Assembly (NCBI RefSeq): GCF_026222555.1
Contig: NZ_CP098511.1
Location: 2,337,501-2,401,500 of the forward strand
From: Aquimarina sp. ERC-38
GTDB taxonomy: Bacteria > Bacteroidota > Bacteroidia > Flavobacteriales > Flavobacteriaceae
Reading direction: 5' to 3'
Length of the DNA: 64,000 nucleotides
The position numbers and the translations under genes are program-made. The notes beneath the pieces were generated by a model. The model did not search any database. It saw only the letters and a list, made by a program, of their open reading frames with translations, and was not told where the DNA came from. Positions within the stretch are counted from its first letter, which is position 1. Each line of letters starts with the position of its first letter. Below, in pieces: positions 1-9,660 of this stretch.

Positions 1-1166
1 CTACGGGAGAACATGAAGCTGTCGAATTGCGCGATGGTAGTAAGTCATATATGGGGAAAGGAGTTCAAAAGGCAATCGATAATGTAAATACCATAATAGC
101 TGAAAACCTGATTGGCTTTAGTATTTTTGATCAAAACCTAATCGATCATACTATGATTGAGTTAGATGGTACTGCCAATAAATCAAAATTAGGGGCAAAT
201 GCGATCTTAGGAGTATCGCTTGCAGTAGCAAAAGCAGCGGCTAATGAATTAAATATGCCACTGTATCGATATATCGGTGGGGTAAGTGCAAATACACTTC
301 CGGTTCCTATGATGAATATTATTAACGGAGGTTCTCATAGTGATGCACCTATAGCATTTCAAGAATTTATGGTGATGCCGGTAAAGGCAGAAAGCTTTAC
401 ACATGCCATGCAAATGGGTACTGAAATTTTTCACAACCTTAAAAAAGTACTACACGATCGTAATTTAAGTACTGCTGTAGGAGATGAAGGTGGTTTTGCA
501 CCTACATTAGATGGTACCGAAGATGCTTTGGATTCTATCGCAACTGCGGTAAAGAATGCAGGATATAAATTCGGAGATGAAGTAATGGTTGCCCTGGATT
601 GTGCAGCGGCAGAGTTTTATGTAGATGGTGCCTACGATTACACAAAATTCGAAGGGGATAAAGGAAAAGTTCGTACCAGTGAAGAACAAGCAGATTACCT
701 GGCAGAACTTGCTGATAAATATCCGATCATTTCTATCGAAGATGGAATGGACGAAAATGATTGGAGTGGATGGAAATACCTTACGGATAAGATTGGGGAT
801 AAGGTTCAATTAGTTGGAGATGATTTATTTGTTACCAATGTAGAACGTCTTTCCAGAGGGGTAAAAGAAAATATAGCTAATTCTATATTGATTAAAGTAA
901 ATCAAATAGGAACACTGACGGAAACTATTGCGGCAGTAAATATGGCTCATAATGCCGGATATACATCGGTAATGTCGCATCGATCAGGAGAAACAGAAGA
1001 TAATACCATTGCTGACCTTGCGGTTGCTTTAAACACAGGTCAGATCAAAACAGGTTCTGCATCTCGTAGTGATCGTATGGCAAAGTATAACCAGTTATTA
1101 CGTATTGAGGAGGAACTTGGTGAAGTAGCTTACTACCCTCAAAATAAAGCTTTTAAAATTGTATAA
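1..1166 (+). CDS. eno: Enolase, 5' end cut by the window
   Basis: Enolase (phosphopyruvate hydratase) interconverts 2-phosphoglycerate and phosphoenolpyruvate in glycolysis, in the cytoplasm. The reading frame is open from base 3 and begins with [12 protein letters not shown], the conserved N-terminal loop (STGxxEAxELRD) of the family, so about 40 residues lie upstream of the window. Visible hallmarks are the acid/base region [10 protein letters not shown], the metal-binding [11 protein letters not shown] segment, the catalytic lysine in [10 protein letters not shown], and the C-terminal signature [17 protein letters not shown]. The TTG at base 27 is internal and not the start. No frameshift is seen. 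A 514-base gap separates it from gltA. Confidence 0.97.
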   Translation, partial: TGEHEAVELRDGSKSYMGKGVQKAIDNVNTIIAENLIGFSIFDQNLIDHTMIELDGTANKSKLGANAILGVSLAVAKAAANELNMPLYRYIGGVSANTLPVPMMNIINGGSHSDAPIAFQEFMVMPVKAESFTHAMQMGTEIFHNLKKVLHDRNLSTAVGDEGGFAPTLDGTEDALDSIATAVKNAGYKFGDEVMVALDCAAAEFYVDGAYDYTKFEGDKGKVRTSEEQADYLAELADKYPIISIEDGMDENDWSGWKYLTDKIGDKVQLVGDDLFVTNVERLSRGVKENIANSILIKVNQIGTLTETIAAVNMAHNAGYTSVMSHRSGETEDNTIADLAVALNTGQIKTGSASRSDRMAKYNQLLRIEEELGEVAYYPQNKAFKIV

Positions 1167-1306
1167 TTTGATTATTCGTTAGTAGATACCTGTATGAACA
1201 TAGTACTCAATACAATATTTGTTGATTACGATTGTAGAATAGATAATGTCTTTTCTAAATTTTTGAAAAGTATATCATTATTACAAGGATACTAATTACA
1301 GAAATA

Positions 1307-1352
1307 AATCTAAAACCGGAATTTTGACACTAGTCTGATTCCGGGTTAGATT
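1307..1352. other. Imperfect hairpin downstream of eno
   Basis: AATCTAAAACCGGAAT pairs with ATTCCGGGTTAGATT across a loop of about 15 bases, with one bulge or mismatch. No T-tract follows on either strand, so it is not a standard intrinsic terminator. It may protect the 3' end of the eno transcript or act as a protein site; this is inference. Confidence 0.45.
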
Positions 1353-1526
1353 ATCATAATCTCACTGAACTTACCTTAACTTTTCTACTAACTAAATTTA
1401 GAAGTTTGAGTTTAGCTACAATCAGGATAGTTTAGTGTAATAGTAAGAATTAAATATTGAGGTTGTTCCAAGTTCGATTTAGTAATTAGGTATCTTGACA
1501 AGTCGGTTTAGTTAATGATAAAGAAC

Positions 1527-1544
1527 CTAAACAAATTTGTTTAG
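1527..1544. promoter_or_regulatory. Perfect 18-bp palindrome upstream of gltA
   Basis: CTAAACAAATTTGTTTAG is its own reverse complement over all 18 bases. It lies 136 bases before the gltA start codon. Perfect dyads of this length are unusual even in AT-rich DNA and suit a dimeric regulator, but no regulator is identified. Confidence 0.4.
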
Positions 1545-1680
1545 CGCACAATTAGAACAAAACAGGATAATTAAAGAAATATCGCAAGGATTTAAGGTTT
1601 CTTTAACCTTCAATTCTTTATAAATTCAAAAGAAAAAAAGGATAATTTGTAAATTTAGGCCTTTAAAATAAATTAGATAT

Positions 1681-2967
1681 ATGTCAGAGAAAGCAACGAT
1701 TACAATTGATGGTAAATCTTATGAATTCCCAATAATTACCGGAACTGAAAATGAAAAGGGAATTGATATTAAAAATCTGAGAAATGCCTCTGGCGGAATT
1801 ACAACCCTTGACCCGGGTTTTAAAAATACAGGAAGCTGCGAAAGTGCCATTACCTATCTTGATGGTGAACAGGGCATCTTAAGATATAGAGGATACGCAA
1901 TTGAGGATTTAGCAGATAAAGCAAACTTCCTGGAAGTAGCTTATTTGTTAATCTTTGGAGAATTACCTACTAAAGCGCAATTGTCAAAATTTGATCAGGA
2001 TATTAAAGAAGAGTCTCATGTAGATGAAGATATGAAGAAAATCCTGGATGGTTTTCCTAAAAGTGCTCACCCTATGGGGGTATTATCTTCGTTAACTAGT
2101 GCTTTAATCGCTTTTAATCCTTCATCCGTTGATGTGGATTCTGAAGAAGCTATGTACGAAGCTATTGTTACTATTATGGCAAAGTTTCCAGTATTAGCAG
2201 CCTGGACCATGCGAAAGCGAAAAAGCCTACCTTTGGATTATGGTGATAATTCTTTAGGTTATGTAGAGAATTTGCATAAAATGATGTTCTCAAAACCTAA
2301 TAAAACCTATGAGTCTAATAAAATTGTAAATGACGCTTTAGACAAGTTATTAATTTTACATGCTGATCACGAACAGAACTGTTCCACCTCAACGGTACGG
2401 ATGGTTGGTTCTTCTCACGCTGGATTATTTGCTTCTATCTCTGCGGGTATTTCTGCGCTTTGGGGACCTCTTCATGGTGGAGCAAACCAGGCAGTAATTG
2501 AGATGCTGGAAGCAATTAAAACTGATGGTGGTGATACTGCTAAATATATTGATAAAGCTAAAGATAAGGAGGACTCTTTCCGTTTAATGGGATTTGGTCA
2601 CCGGGTGTATAAGAATTTTGATCCGCGGGCTAAAATCATTAAAAAATCAGCCGATGAAGTCTTAGGAGATTTAGGAATTGAAGATCCGGTACTTGATATT
2701 GCTAAAGGTCTGGCACAAGTTGCTCTAAAAGATGATTACTTCGTACAACGTAAATTATATCCTAACGTGGACTTTTATTCCGGGATTATTTACCGGGCGT
2801 TGGGGATACCTACTGAAATGTTTACGGTAATGTTTGCTCTGGGACGATTACCAGGATGGATTGCCCAATGGCGTGAAATGCGACTTCGAAAAGAACCTAT
2901 TGGTCGACCAAGACAAATTTATATTGGTGAAACCCATCGGGAGTTTAAATCGGTATCTGAAAGGTAA
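1681..2967 (+). CDS. gltA: Citrate synthase (type II)
   Basis: Condenses oxaloacetate and acetyl-CoA to citrate, the entry step of the TCA cycle. The 428-residue length matches the hexameric type II enzymes of Gram-negative bacteria. The N-terminal small domain (about residues 1-60) precedes the all-helical fold. The catalytic triad is in place: His265 in GPLHGGAN, His307 in FGHRVYKNFDPRA, and Asp364 in YPNVDFYSG, aligning with E. coli His264, His305 and Asp362. The HADHEQNCSTSTVR signature (227-240) is also present. The ATG at 1681 gives the expected N-terminus. The gene stands alone between the eno gap and a terminator at 2987. Confidence 0.98.
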   Translation: MSEKATITIDGKSYEFPIITGTENEKGIDIKNLRNASGGITTLDPGFKNTGSCESAITYLDGEQGILRYRGYAIEDLADKANFLEVAYLLIFGELPTKAQLSKFDQDIKEESHVDEDMKKILDGFPKSAHPMGVLSSLTSALIAFNPSSVDVDSEEAMYEAIVTIMAKFPVLAAWTMRKRKSLPLDYGDNSLGYVENLHKMMFSKPNKTYESNKIVNDALDKLLILHADHEQNCSTSTVRMVGSSHAGLFASISAGISALWGPLHGGANQAVIEMLEAIKTDGGDTAKYIDKAKDKEDSFRLMGFGHRVYKNFDPRAKIIKKSADEVLGDLGIEDPVLDIAKGLAQVALKDDYFVQRKLYPNVDFYSGIIYRALGIPTEMFTVMFALGRLPGWIAQWREMRLRKEPIGRPRQIYIGETHREFKSVSER

Positions 2968-2986
2968 TATTTACCTAACATAATGT

Positions 2987-3029
2987 AAAGGCCAAATAAA
3001 TGAAAGTAGTTGATTTTATCTGGCCTTTT
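2987..3029 (+). terminator. Intrinsic terminator after gltA
   Basis: AAAGGCCAAATAAA pairs with TTTATCTGGCCTTT (one mismatch in 14) and ends in a T-run, 20 bases after the gltA stop. Confidence 0.8.
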
Positions 3030-3163
3030 GCATTTTCAATAACTTTACAGGAAGTTATATAAATAATTTTAAATTATTCTTATTAAAATTTGGATTTAGT
3101 CCCTAAATAATTAGTTTTAGACCGGCCTTTCATATCCCAATTATTATTATTAAACTTAGCTAC

Positions 3164-4090
3164 TTGAACACAATTCCAATTCATATTACTAACGAAACTT
3201 CAAGATTACGGTCAGTGGTATTAGGAATTGCCACAAGTAATGGTCCGGTACCTAGGGTTGAAGATGCGTATGATCCGAAATCAATCGAACATATTAATAA
3301 AGGTACTTATCCTTCTGAAAAAAATATGGTACAAGAGTTAGATGCAGTGGCTTCGGTTCTTGAAAAATATGACGTAAAAGTATATCGTCCGGAAGTTATT
3401 AAAAATTGTAATCAAATTTTTACAAGAGATATTGCCTTAGTAGTAGAAGACTATTTTATTAAAACGAATATTCTTCCGGATCGGGAAAATGAAATAAAAG
3501 CAATTAATCATGTAGTTAGTCAAATCACACCGGAAAAAGTTATAAATGTAGAAGATCAAAACATTCATTTTGAAGGTGGGGATATCATCATGTACCAGAA
3601 TTATATCTTTATCGGCACTTATAAAGGAGCAGATTATTCGGATTGTATTGTAGCCCGAACAAATATGAAAGGGGTACAGTTTTTTAAGGATTTTTTTCCT
3701 AATAAGAAAGTGATTGAATTCGATTTGCAAAAGTCCATGCAAGACCCTAAGGATAATGCATTACATTTAGATTGTTGTTTTCAACCTGTGGGAAAAGAGT
3801 ATGCAATTATTCATAAAGAAGGGTTTAAGGATGTCCGAGATTATGAATTTTTAGTAAAGCTTTTTGGTAATGAAAAGCTATTTCATATTACCAAAGAAGA
3901 AATGTATTATATGAATTCTAATATTTTTTCTATTGCAGAAGACGTGGTTATTTCTGAAAAGGGATTTACAAGATTAAACCGTTGGCTTCGTAGTTTACAG
4001 ATTACGGTAGAAGAAGTACCGTATGCTGAAATTGCTAAGCAGGAGGGCTTACTCCGGTGTTCTACCTTACCACTGTTTAGAGATTATTAA
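3164..4090 (+). CDS. Arginine-deiminase-superfamily hydrolase (dimethylarginine hydrolase-like)
   Basis: A 308-residue member of the guanidino-group modifying (pentein) superfamily, which hydrolyses or transfers amidino groups of arginine derivatives. Seen motifs: FTRD (86-89), FEGGD (136-140) carrying the substrate-binding acidic residues, the catalytic His201 in LHLDCCFQP, and the catalytic cysteine Cys299 in LLRCSTLPLFRD near the C-terminus. No signal peptide is seen, so it is probably cytoplasmic. The start used is TTG at 3164; no in-frame ATG precedes the conserved ETSRLRSVVLG segment, so the start is uncertain by a few codons. It lies 16 bases upstream of a second superfamily member and an Rrf2 regulator. 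Dimethylarginine, arginine or another guanidino compound could be the substrate. Confidence 0.85.
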   Translation: MNTIPIHITNETSRLRSVVLGIATSNGPVPRVEDAYDPKSIEHINKGTYPSEKNMVQELDAVASVLEKYDVKVYRPEVIKNCNQIFTRDIALVVEDYFIKTNILPDRENEIKAINHVVSQITPEKVINVEDQNIHFEGGDIIMYQNYIFIGTYKGADYSDCIVARTNMKGVQFFKDFFPNKKVIEFDLQKSMQDPKDNALHLDCCFQPVGKEYAIIHKEGFKDVRDYEFLVKLFGNEKLFHITKEEMYYMNSNIFSIAEDVVISEKGFTRLNRWLRSLQITVEEVPYAEIAKQEGLLRCSTLPLFRDY

Positions 4091-4106
4091 TGATCAATCA
4101 TAAAAA

Positions 4107-5042
4107 ATGGCGCAGAGTACTAATACAATACTGATGGTTAGGCCTTCAAGTTTTGAAAAAAACGAGCAGACTGCCGTAAATAATTATTACCAAAAGGATA
4201 CTAACCAGTCTAAAGAAGAAATTCTTGAAAAAGCACAAAAGGAATTTGATCAATTAGTAGCAAAACTTACTGAAGCTGGCGTTACTATTATAACGGTTCA
4301 GGAAGATCCGAACCATAAAACTCCGGATGCAGTTTTTCCTAATAACTGGATTTCTTTTCATAAAGATGCAACTATTGGTATTTATCCTATGTTTGCCCCC
4401 AATCGCAGGTTGGAGCGGAGGCAGGAAGTCCTACAGCAAGTAGAAGAAGCGGGTTTTATGATTGAAAACGTATTAGATTATACAACTGCCGAAGATGAAG
4501 AATTATTTCTGGAAGGAACGGGTAGCCTGGTATTAGATCGGGTTCATCAAAAAGCGTACTGCGCCTTATCAGAGCGTGCTAATGAAGGTTTGGTTGTTGA
4601 ATTCTGTGAAGATTTTGAATTTACCCCGGTGATTTTTACGGCATATCAAACGGTTGGAAACAAAAGATTACCCATCTATCATACCAATGTGATGATGAGT
4701 GTTGCCAGTAGTTTTGCCATGATTTGTTTAGATAGTATCGATAATAAAAAAGAGCGGAAGAATGTTGTCAAACATTTAAAACAAGATGGTAAAGAAATTA
4801 TAGATCTAACCGAAGCTCAAATCAATCAATTTGCCGGAAACACATTGCAGGTTACAAATAATATAGGCGAAGAACTTCTGGTCATGTCTCAGTCGGCTTA
4901 TCATAGTTTAACCAAAGGGCAACTAGCTATCATTTCAAAGCATTCTAAAATCCTGTATAGTGACCTGACTACCATTGAAACTTTAGGTGGAGGAAGTGCC
5001 CGATGTATGATGGCTGAAGTTTTTCTACCTAAAAAAACGTAA
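4107..5042 (+). CDS. ctlX: CtlX-like citrulline/arginine utilization hydrolase
   Basis: A 311-residue amidinotransferase-superfamily protein matching the family named citrulline utilization hydrolase CtlX in Bacteroidota. Motifs: FPNNW (77-81), EGTGS (136-140) replacing the EGGD of its neighbour, the catalytic histidine His192 in YHTNVMMSV, and Cys300 in GGGSARCMMAEVFLP close to the C-terminus. It is transcribed with the preceding hydrolase (16-base spacing) and followed after 23 bases by an Rrf2 regulator. That context suggests one unit for breaking down arginine or citrulline-type compounds. The family assignment is good; the exact substrate is inferred from the family name only. Confidence 0.83.
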   Translation: MAQSTNTILMVRPSSFEKNEQTAVNNYYQKDTNQSKEEILEKAQKEFDQLVAKLTEAGVTIITVQEDPNHKTPDAVFPNNWISFHKDATIGIYPMFAPNRRLERRQEVLQQVEEAGFMIENVLDYTTAEDEELFLEGTGSLVLDRVHQKAYCALSERANEGLVVEFCEDFEFTPVIFTAYQTVGNKRLPIYHTNVMMSVASSFAMICLDSIDNKKERKNVVKHLKQDGKEIIDLTEAQINQFAGNTLQVTNNIGEELLVMSQSAYHSLTKGQLAIISKHSKILYSDLTTIETLGGGSARCMMAEVFLPKKT

Positions 5043-5065
5043 TTTTAAGGTAGAAACTTGTTATA

Positions 5066-5488
5066 ATGCTTTCAAAGAAAACAAAATACGGATTAAAAGC
5101 TATGATCTACATAGCAAAAAATTATACGGAAAAACCTGTACTTATTTCTGAAATAGCAGAGAAAGAGCATATTTCACAAAAGTTTTTAGAAAGTATCCTA
5201 TTGACTCTTAAAAAGAATGAGTTGTTAGCTTCAAAAAAAGGAAAGGGCGGGGGATACCTAATGATTAAAAACCCGGAAGATATCGCCATGGTGGATATCA
5301 TACGGATATTAGAAGGGCCTATCGCGATGGTTCCTTGCGTTAGTCTTAATTTTTATAAACGTTGCGAAGATTGCCAGGACGAAGAAGCTTGTGCGGTCAA
5401 TGAATTAATGATTGAGGTTAGGGATCAAACTCTTAAAGTTTTAGCTAACAAAACGCTTGCGGATTTTATAAATAAGGATATTCAATAG
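5066..5488 (+). CDS. Rrf2-family transcriptional regulator
   Basis: A 140-residue winged-helix protein with the Rrf2 N-terminus MLSKKTKYGLKAMIYIA and the recognition-helix segment HISQKFLESILLTLKKNELLASKKGKGGGYLM. Four cysteines, Cys91, Cys100, Cys103 and Cys109, lie in the region where IscR/NsrR-type Rrf2 proteins bind an Fe-S cluster. Redox, NO or iron-sulfur sensing is therefore plausible but not shown. It is the third gene of the run with the two guanidino hydrolases and may control them. Confidence 0.9.
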   Translation: MLSKKTKYGLKAMIYIAKNYTEKPVLISEIAEKEHISQKFLESILLTLKKNELLASKKGKGGGYLMIKNPEDIAMVDIIRILEGPIAMVPCVSLNFYKRCEDCQDEEACAVNELMIEVRDQTLKVLANKTLADFINKDIQ

Positions 5489-5564
5489 TAATACCTTTTT
5501 CTGACAAGATTTTGGTTCTATCTAGTAAAGTCCTTTCTTAATGTACCGTAGTACTAAAAACCTT

Positions 5565-7031
5565 TTACACTCCGGTGGAAGCTTCAACCGGTGTAGCTTT
5601 TTTTGAGGTATGTTTAACTATATTCTGCAACATTCCGTCAAAAATAAAATAATGAAAGGGTACCATAGTATACCAGTACAATCTTCCCAATAAACCTCTG
5701 GGCCTAAAAGTAGCGGTCTGATGCAAAACATTATTTTCATCAAGGTCAAATTCTAACCAGGCTTCACCGGGTACTTTCATTTCTGCAAATAATAGCAGGC
5801 GATTATTTTCTTTATCTGCTACCAGTACCCTCCAAAAATCCAGAGCATCTCCTGAAAAAATTTTGTCCGGGTGTGTTCTACCTCTTCGTAAGCCAACCCC
5901 ACCAATTAATTTATCGATATAACCACGAATTTTCCACATCCAATCCCCGTAGTACCATCCGGTTTCCCCGCCAATTGCCCAAATATTATGCATTACCTGA
6001 TTGGGATTTTTTATTTTTATTTTTTTGTAATCTCGTAAACAGCCGTGCTTAGGTACTTTTACATGTTTTTGAATATTTTTTTCAAACCTCCCGCTAACCA
6101 TTGAATCTTTCCAACTGGAAACTACCTGATTCTGTTCAATTTTTATAAAAGCCAATTCCAACGCCCGGGTATACGTCATAGGCTGAATGCCTAACATTTG
6201 TTCTAATCTTCGGTCGTTTGCAATAACCGGTATACGCATACTATCTACTAGATTTAAAGCCAATTTAAAAGAGGTAGAGGTTACAAAATACAACCAGTAA
6301 GAGGATAACTTTGGGGTCATTATCGGTAATGTGTAGATGAAAAGGGGTAATCCTCTCATCCGGGCGTACAGCAGTAGCATCTTTTTATAAGTAAGTACGT
6401 TAGGTCCGCTAATATCGTAGGATTTATTATAACAACGCGTATCGCCTAATACCGAAGTCAAAAAAGTCAAAACGTCTCGAATACCAATGGGTTGTGTTTT
6501 AGTATTTACCCATTTTGGGGTGATCATTACAGGTAGCTTTTCACATAAATCCCTAATGATTTCAAAAGAAGAACTACCGGATCCTACAATAATACCTGCT
6601 CTTAAAACAGTGAGCGCATAGTCTGCTCCATACAAGGTTTCTTCTACATTTTTACGAGACCATAAGTGTTTAGACAGGTTTTTTTCATTTACAATACCGC
6701 TGAGATAGATCACCTGTTTAATTTGTGTCTGCTTTACATAGGTATTAAAATTACGTGCTGATATTTCTTCCTTTGTATCAAAGTCAGTGGTAGAAGAACT
6801 CATACTATGGATTAAATAGTAAGCAACATCTATGTTTTGAGGAAGTGTATCCGGTTGCGGAGTTTGTAAAAAATCAATTTCAACAATTTCAATTTTACTA
6901 AGGGTTTCTTTATCCACAGACAGGCGTTTTGCATCTCGTACACAACAAAGTACTTCATGCCCTTTATCTAATAATAAAGGTAAAAGTCTCATACCTATAT
7001 ATCCATTTGCCCCAGTAAGTAATATTTTCAT
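5565..7031 (-). CDS. NAD(P)-binding SDR-like protein with C-terminal DUF2867 domain
   Basis: A 488-residue two-domain protein. The N-terminal half is an extended/atypical short-chain dehydrogenase Rossmann fold (MKILLTGANGYIGMRLLPLL, glycine motif at 7-13; YLIHSM around residue 70; YLSGIV near 105). The C-terminal part, from about residue 330, has the tryptophan-rich DUF2867 pattern (GWYYGDWMWKIRGYID, DFWRVL, GEAWLEFDL, LGRLYWYTMVPFHYFIFDGM). Proteins of this build are common in Flavobacteriaceae as uncharacterised NAD(P)H-binding oxidoreductases; the substrate is unknown. It is followed downstream by 76 bases and the convergent Rrf2 gene, with no clear terminator between them. Confidence 0.85.
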   Translation of the reverse strand: MKILLTGANGYIGMRLLPLLLDKGHEVLCCVRDAKRLSVDKETLSKIEIVEIDFLQTPQPDTLPQNIDVAYYLIHSMSSSTTDFDTKEEISARNFNTYVKQTQIKQVIYLSGIVNEKNLSKHLWSRKNVEETLYGADYALTVLRAGIIVGSGSSSFEIIRDLCEKLPVMITPKWVNTKTQPIGIRDVLTFLTSVLGDTRCYNKSYDISGPNVLTYKKMLLLYARMRGLPLFIYTLPIMTPKLSSYWLYFVTSTSFKLALNLVDSMRIPVIANDRRLEQMLGIQPMTYTRALELAFIKIEQNQVVSSWKDSMVSGRFEKNIQKHVKVPKHGCLRDYKKIKIKNPNQVMHNIWAIGGETGWYYGDWMWKIRGYIDKLIGGVGLRRGRTHPDKIFSGDALDFWRVLVADKENNRLLLFAEMKVPGEAWLEFDLDENNVLHQTATFRPRGLLGRLYWYTMVPFHYFIFDGMLQNIVKHTSKKATPVEASTGV

Positions 7032-7090
7032 AATAGTAAAGATGCTAAATTGCTGAAATGCTTTATAATTGTGATTTACGGATATTACAT

Positions 7091-7522
7091 CTATAAATCA
7101 TCTATATAGGTAAAGGCCTGATTTGATTTTTGATCAGTAATTTTCTTTAAGAATTGATGAACTTCTACTTGATCTTTTAAAACTTCGAATTTTACAAAGT
7201 AAGTGTCTTTGTGTATACTATATTCTTCAGATCTTCCTTTATAAACTACTAGTTTGTAATATGGAATGGGGAGCGCATATTTGTCTGCCTTTGACCCCAG
7301 ATGTACTAAAATCCCTTTAGTTCTTAATGCTATTTGGCAGTACATAGGTTCCTGGTCAACAACCAGAAGATTATAAATTTGGATACTCACTTCTGTTATA
7401 CGAAGAAGCCGTGAGGTGGTACCTCCTAATGCGTTTCGTTCTTTTAACGTAAAAGGTTTGCCTATAAGTTCTTCTATCTTTTTACGATGGGTAATTTGTA
7501 CGGATGGATAGGTAAATAGCAT
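7091..7522 (-). CDS. Conserved-looking hypothetical protein
   Basis: 143 residues, no signal peptide or membrane segment, and no recognised domain. It is rich in beta-type segments (VSIQIYNLLVVDQEPMYCQIALRTKGILVHLG, YYKLVVYKGRSEEYSIHKDTYFVKFEV), which suggests a small beta-barrel or PH-like fold; this is inference. It is 59 bases upstream of the DUF2867 protein on the same strand and may be cotranscribed with it. It diverges from argS across about 120 bases. The length and codon use look real. Confidence 0.65.
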   Translation of the reverse strand: MLFTYPSVQITHRKKIEELIGKPFTLKERNALGGTTSRLLRITEVSIQIYNLLVVDQEPMYCQIALRTKGILVHLGSKADKYALPIPYYKLVVYKGRSEEYSIHKDTYFVKFEVLKDQVEVHQFLKKITDQKSNQAFTYIDDL

Positions 7523-7604
7523 TTTTCTTTAAAGTTACATATAAAATGAATTTACAAATAATAAACTGAACTTAAAATAATGAACTCAACTATGTAGAAG
7601 TTAG

Positions 7605-7612
7605 TATCTTTG
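7605..7612 (+). promoter_or_regulatory. Promoter -7 box of argS
   Basis: TATCTTTG matches the Bacteroidota TAnnTTTG element exactly and lies 28 bases before the argS ATG. A TTG at -33 was not seen. Confidence 0.65.
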
Positions 7613-7640
7613 CAGCCTTATTAGAAAAGCCATCACCATA

Positions 7641-9440
7641 ATGAATATCCGAAGCCAGATTACAACTACTGTAAAAGAAATTGTTAGTGATATTTACGAT
7701 ACAACTTTAGATTCGGTAGAAATACAATATACCCGAAAAGAGTTTGACGGCGAATATACCGTTGTTGTTTTTCCAATGCTACGGCAAATCAAAGGAAATC
7801 CGGTTCAGATTGGAGAGGCTATTGGTAAATCTCTGGTTGAAAAAGTAGATGAGATAGCAACTTTTAATGTGGTTAAAGGTTTTTTAAACCTGGTACTTAC
7901 AGATTCTTATTTTATACAGGCAATGACTAGTATTGCTGAGCAACCTACTTTTGGTTATGTATCGCAACAAGGCGAAGATGCCGTTCTGGTTGAATATTCT
8001 TCTCCTAATACTAATAAGCCTTTGCATTTAGGGCATGTACGAAATAATTTATTAGGTTATTCGATTGCCAATATTTTAAAAGCTAGCGGAAAAAAAGTAT
8101 ACAAAACTCAAATCATTAACGACCGCGGAATTCATATTTGTAAAAGTATGGTCGCCTGGTTAAAAGAAAACGAGGGAAAACCTGTCTCTGAACAAGATAC
8201 CCCGGAGATTACTGGTAAGAAAGGTGATCATTTAGTCGGTGAATATTATGTAAAGTTCGACCAAGCATATAAGATTGAAATACAAGAGTTGATAAATGAA
8301 GGTAAAACCAAAGAAGTTGCAGAAAAAGAAGCATTAATTCTACAAGAAGCCCAAGAAATGCTCCGAAAATGGGAAGCAGGTGACCCGGAAACGGTAGCTT
8401 TATGGAAGAAAATGAATAGCTGGGTCTACAAAGGTTTTGAGGAAACCTACCAAACCATGGGTGTCGACTTTGATAGCTATTACTTCGAGAGTGATACTTA
8501 TTTACTGGGTAAAGATATCATCAGTGAAGGTTTGGAAAAAGAAGTTTTCATTAAAAAAGGAGACGGATCCGTATGGTGTGACTTGACTAATGAAGGCTTA
8601 GATGAAAAACTGGTGCTAAGAAGTGACGGTACCTCAGTATATATGACTCAGGATTTAGGTACTGCCGTACAAAGGGTTAAAGATAACCCGGACGTAGGAG
8701 GGATGATTTATACGGTAGGTAATGAACAGGACTATCACTTTAAAGTACTGTTTAGTATCCTAAAAAAACTAGGGTATACCTGGTCACAAAATCTATTTCA
8801 TTTAAGTTATGGGATGGTAGATTTACCTAGTGGAAAAATGAAAAGCCGGGAAGGCACTGTGGTTGATGCTGACGAGCTAATGCAGGAGATGGTAACCACG
8901 GCAAAAAAGATTTCTTCAGAATTAGGAAAACTGGAGGGATATACCGAAGAAGAAAAAAATTCGGTTTATAAAACTATAGGTTTGGGGGCATTGAAATATT
9001 ATATTCTTAAAGTAGATCCTAAAAAACGAATTCTATTTAATCCGGAAGAGTCCGTAGATTTTCAGGGAAATACCGGTCCTTTTATTCAATATACCTACGC
9101 TCGTATTCAGGCTATACTTCGGAAAGCAAAAGAGGATGGTCAGGATATTTACCAGGTTCCTACTATTGAACTACAAGATAAAGAACGCGAATTATTAAAA
9201 TTAGTGTTACAATTTCCGGAAATTATTCAACAAGCCGCCCAGGATTTAAGTCCGGCACAAATTGCAAATTATACGTATGACCTGGTTAAAAGTTATAATT
9301 CATTTTTTCAAAATATCTCCATTTTCGGAGCACAAAATGAAGCACAAACTCAATTTCGGGTAACACTATCCAGTATAGTGGGTAACACAATTAAGAATTC
9401 TTTAGAATTACTGGGAATCGCAGTGCCCGAAAGAATGTAA
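7641..9440 (+). CDS. argS: Arginyl-tRNA synthetase
   Basis: Charges tRNA-Arg with arginine in the cytoplasm. The 599-residue length is normal for the class I enzyme. The N-terminal arginine-tRNA recognition domain occupies about residues 1-100. The HIGH motif is HLGH at 129-132 in SSPNTNKPLHLGHVRNN. The KMSKS-like motif is KMKSR at 399-403, followed by GTVVDADEL. The C-terminal DALR anticodon-binding domain covers about 470-599 (QYTYARIQAILRKA onward, ending in ALELLGIAVPERM-like sequence). The ATG at 7641 follows a good promoter box. It is a single-gene unit. Confidence 0.98.
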   Translation: MNIRSQITTTVKEIVSDIYDTTLDSVEIQYTRKEFDGEYTVVVFPMLRQIKGNPVQIGEAIGKSLVEKVDEIATFNVVKGFLNLVLTDSYFIQAMTSIAEQPTFGYVSQQGEDAVLVEYSSPNTNKPLHLGHVRNNLLGYSIANILKASGKKVYKTQIINDRGIHICKSMVAWLKENEGKPVSEQDTPEITGKKGDHLVGEYYVKFDQAYKIEIQELINEGKTKEVAEKEALILQEAQEMLRKWEAGDPETVALWKKMNSWVYKGFEETYQTMGVDFDSYYFESDTYLLGKDIISEGLEKEVFIKKGDGSVWCDLTNEGLDEKLVLRSDGTSVYMTQDLGTAVQRVKDNPDVGGMIYTVGNEQDYHFKVLFSILKKLGYTWSQNLFHLSYGMVDLPSGKMKSREGTVVDADELMQEMVTTAKKISSELGKLEGYTEEEKNSVYKTIGLGALKYYILKVDPKKRILFNPEESVDFQGNTGPFIQYTYARIQAILRKAKEDGQDIYQVPTIELQDKERELLKLVLQFPEIIQQAAQDLSPAQIANYTYDLVKSYNSFFQNISIFGAQNEAQTQFRVTLSSIVGNTIKNSLELLGIAVPERM

Positions 9441-9660
9441 TTAGTGTTCTTTGTTAATTATTTTCATCGTACTATCTATTAATATAACTAATTGATAATC
9501 AAGTAATTAATTTTTATAATTATAAAAATAATAATTTCCTTAATTTTAATAACGAAAGATTAAACAAATGTTTAATTTTTTAACATTTAAATTTCCATAT
9601 CAATTTATTTTGTGTTAATTTTAAGATTATAACACTTTACTGACCTTTATTATAATCTTA

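Larger units (their letters stand above)
1167..1680. other. 514-base intergenic region between eno and gltA
   Basis: No convincing gene is present. The stretch holds an imperfect hairpin (1307-1352) and a perfect 18-base palindrome (1527-1544), described separately. It must carry the gltA promoter, but no exact TAnnTTTG box was found close to the start codon. Confidence 0.6.
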
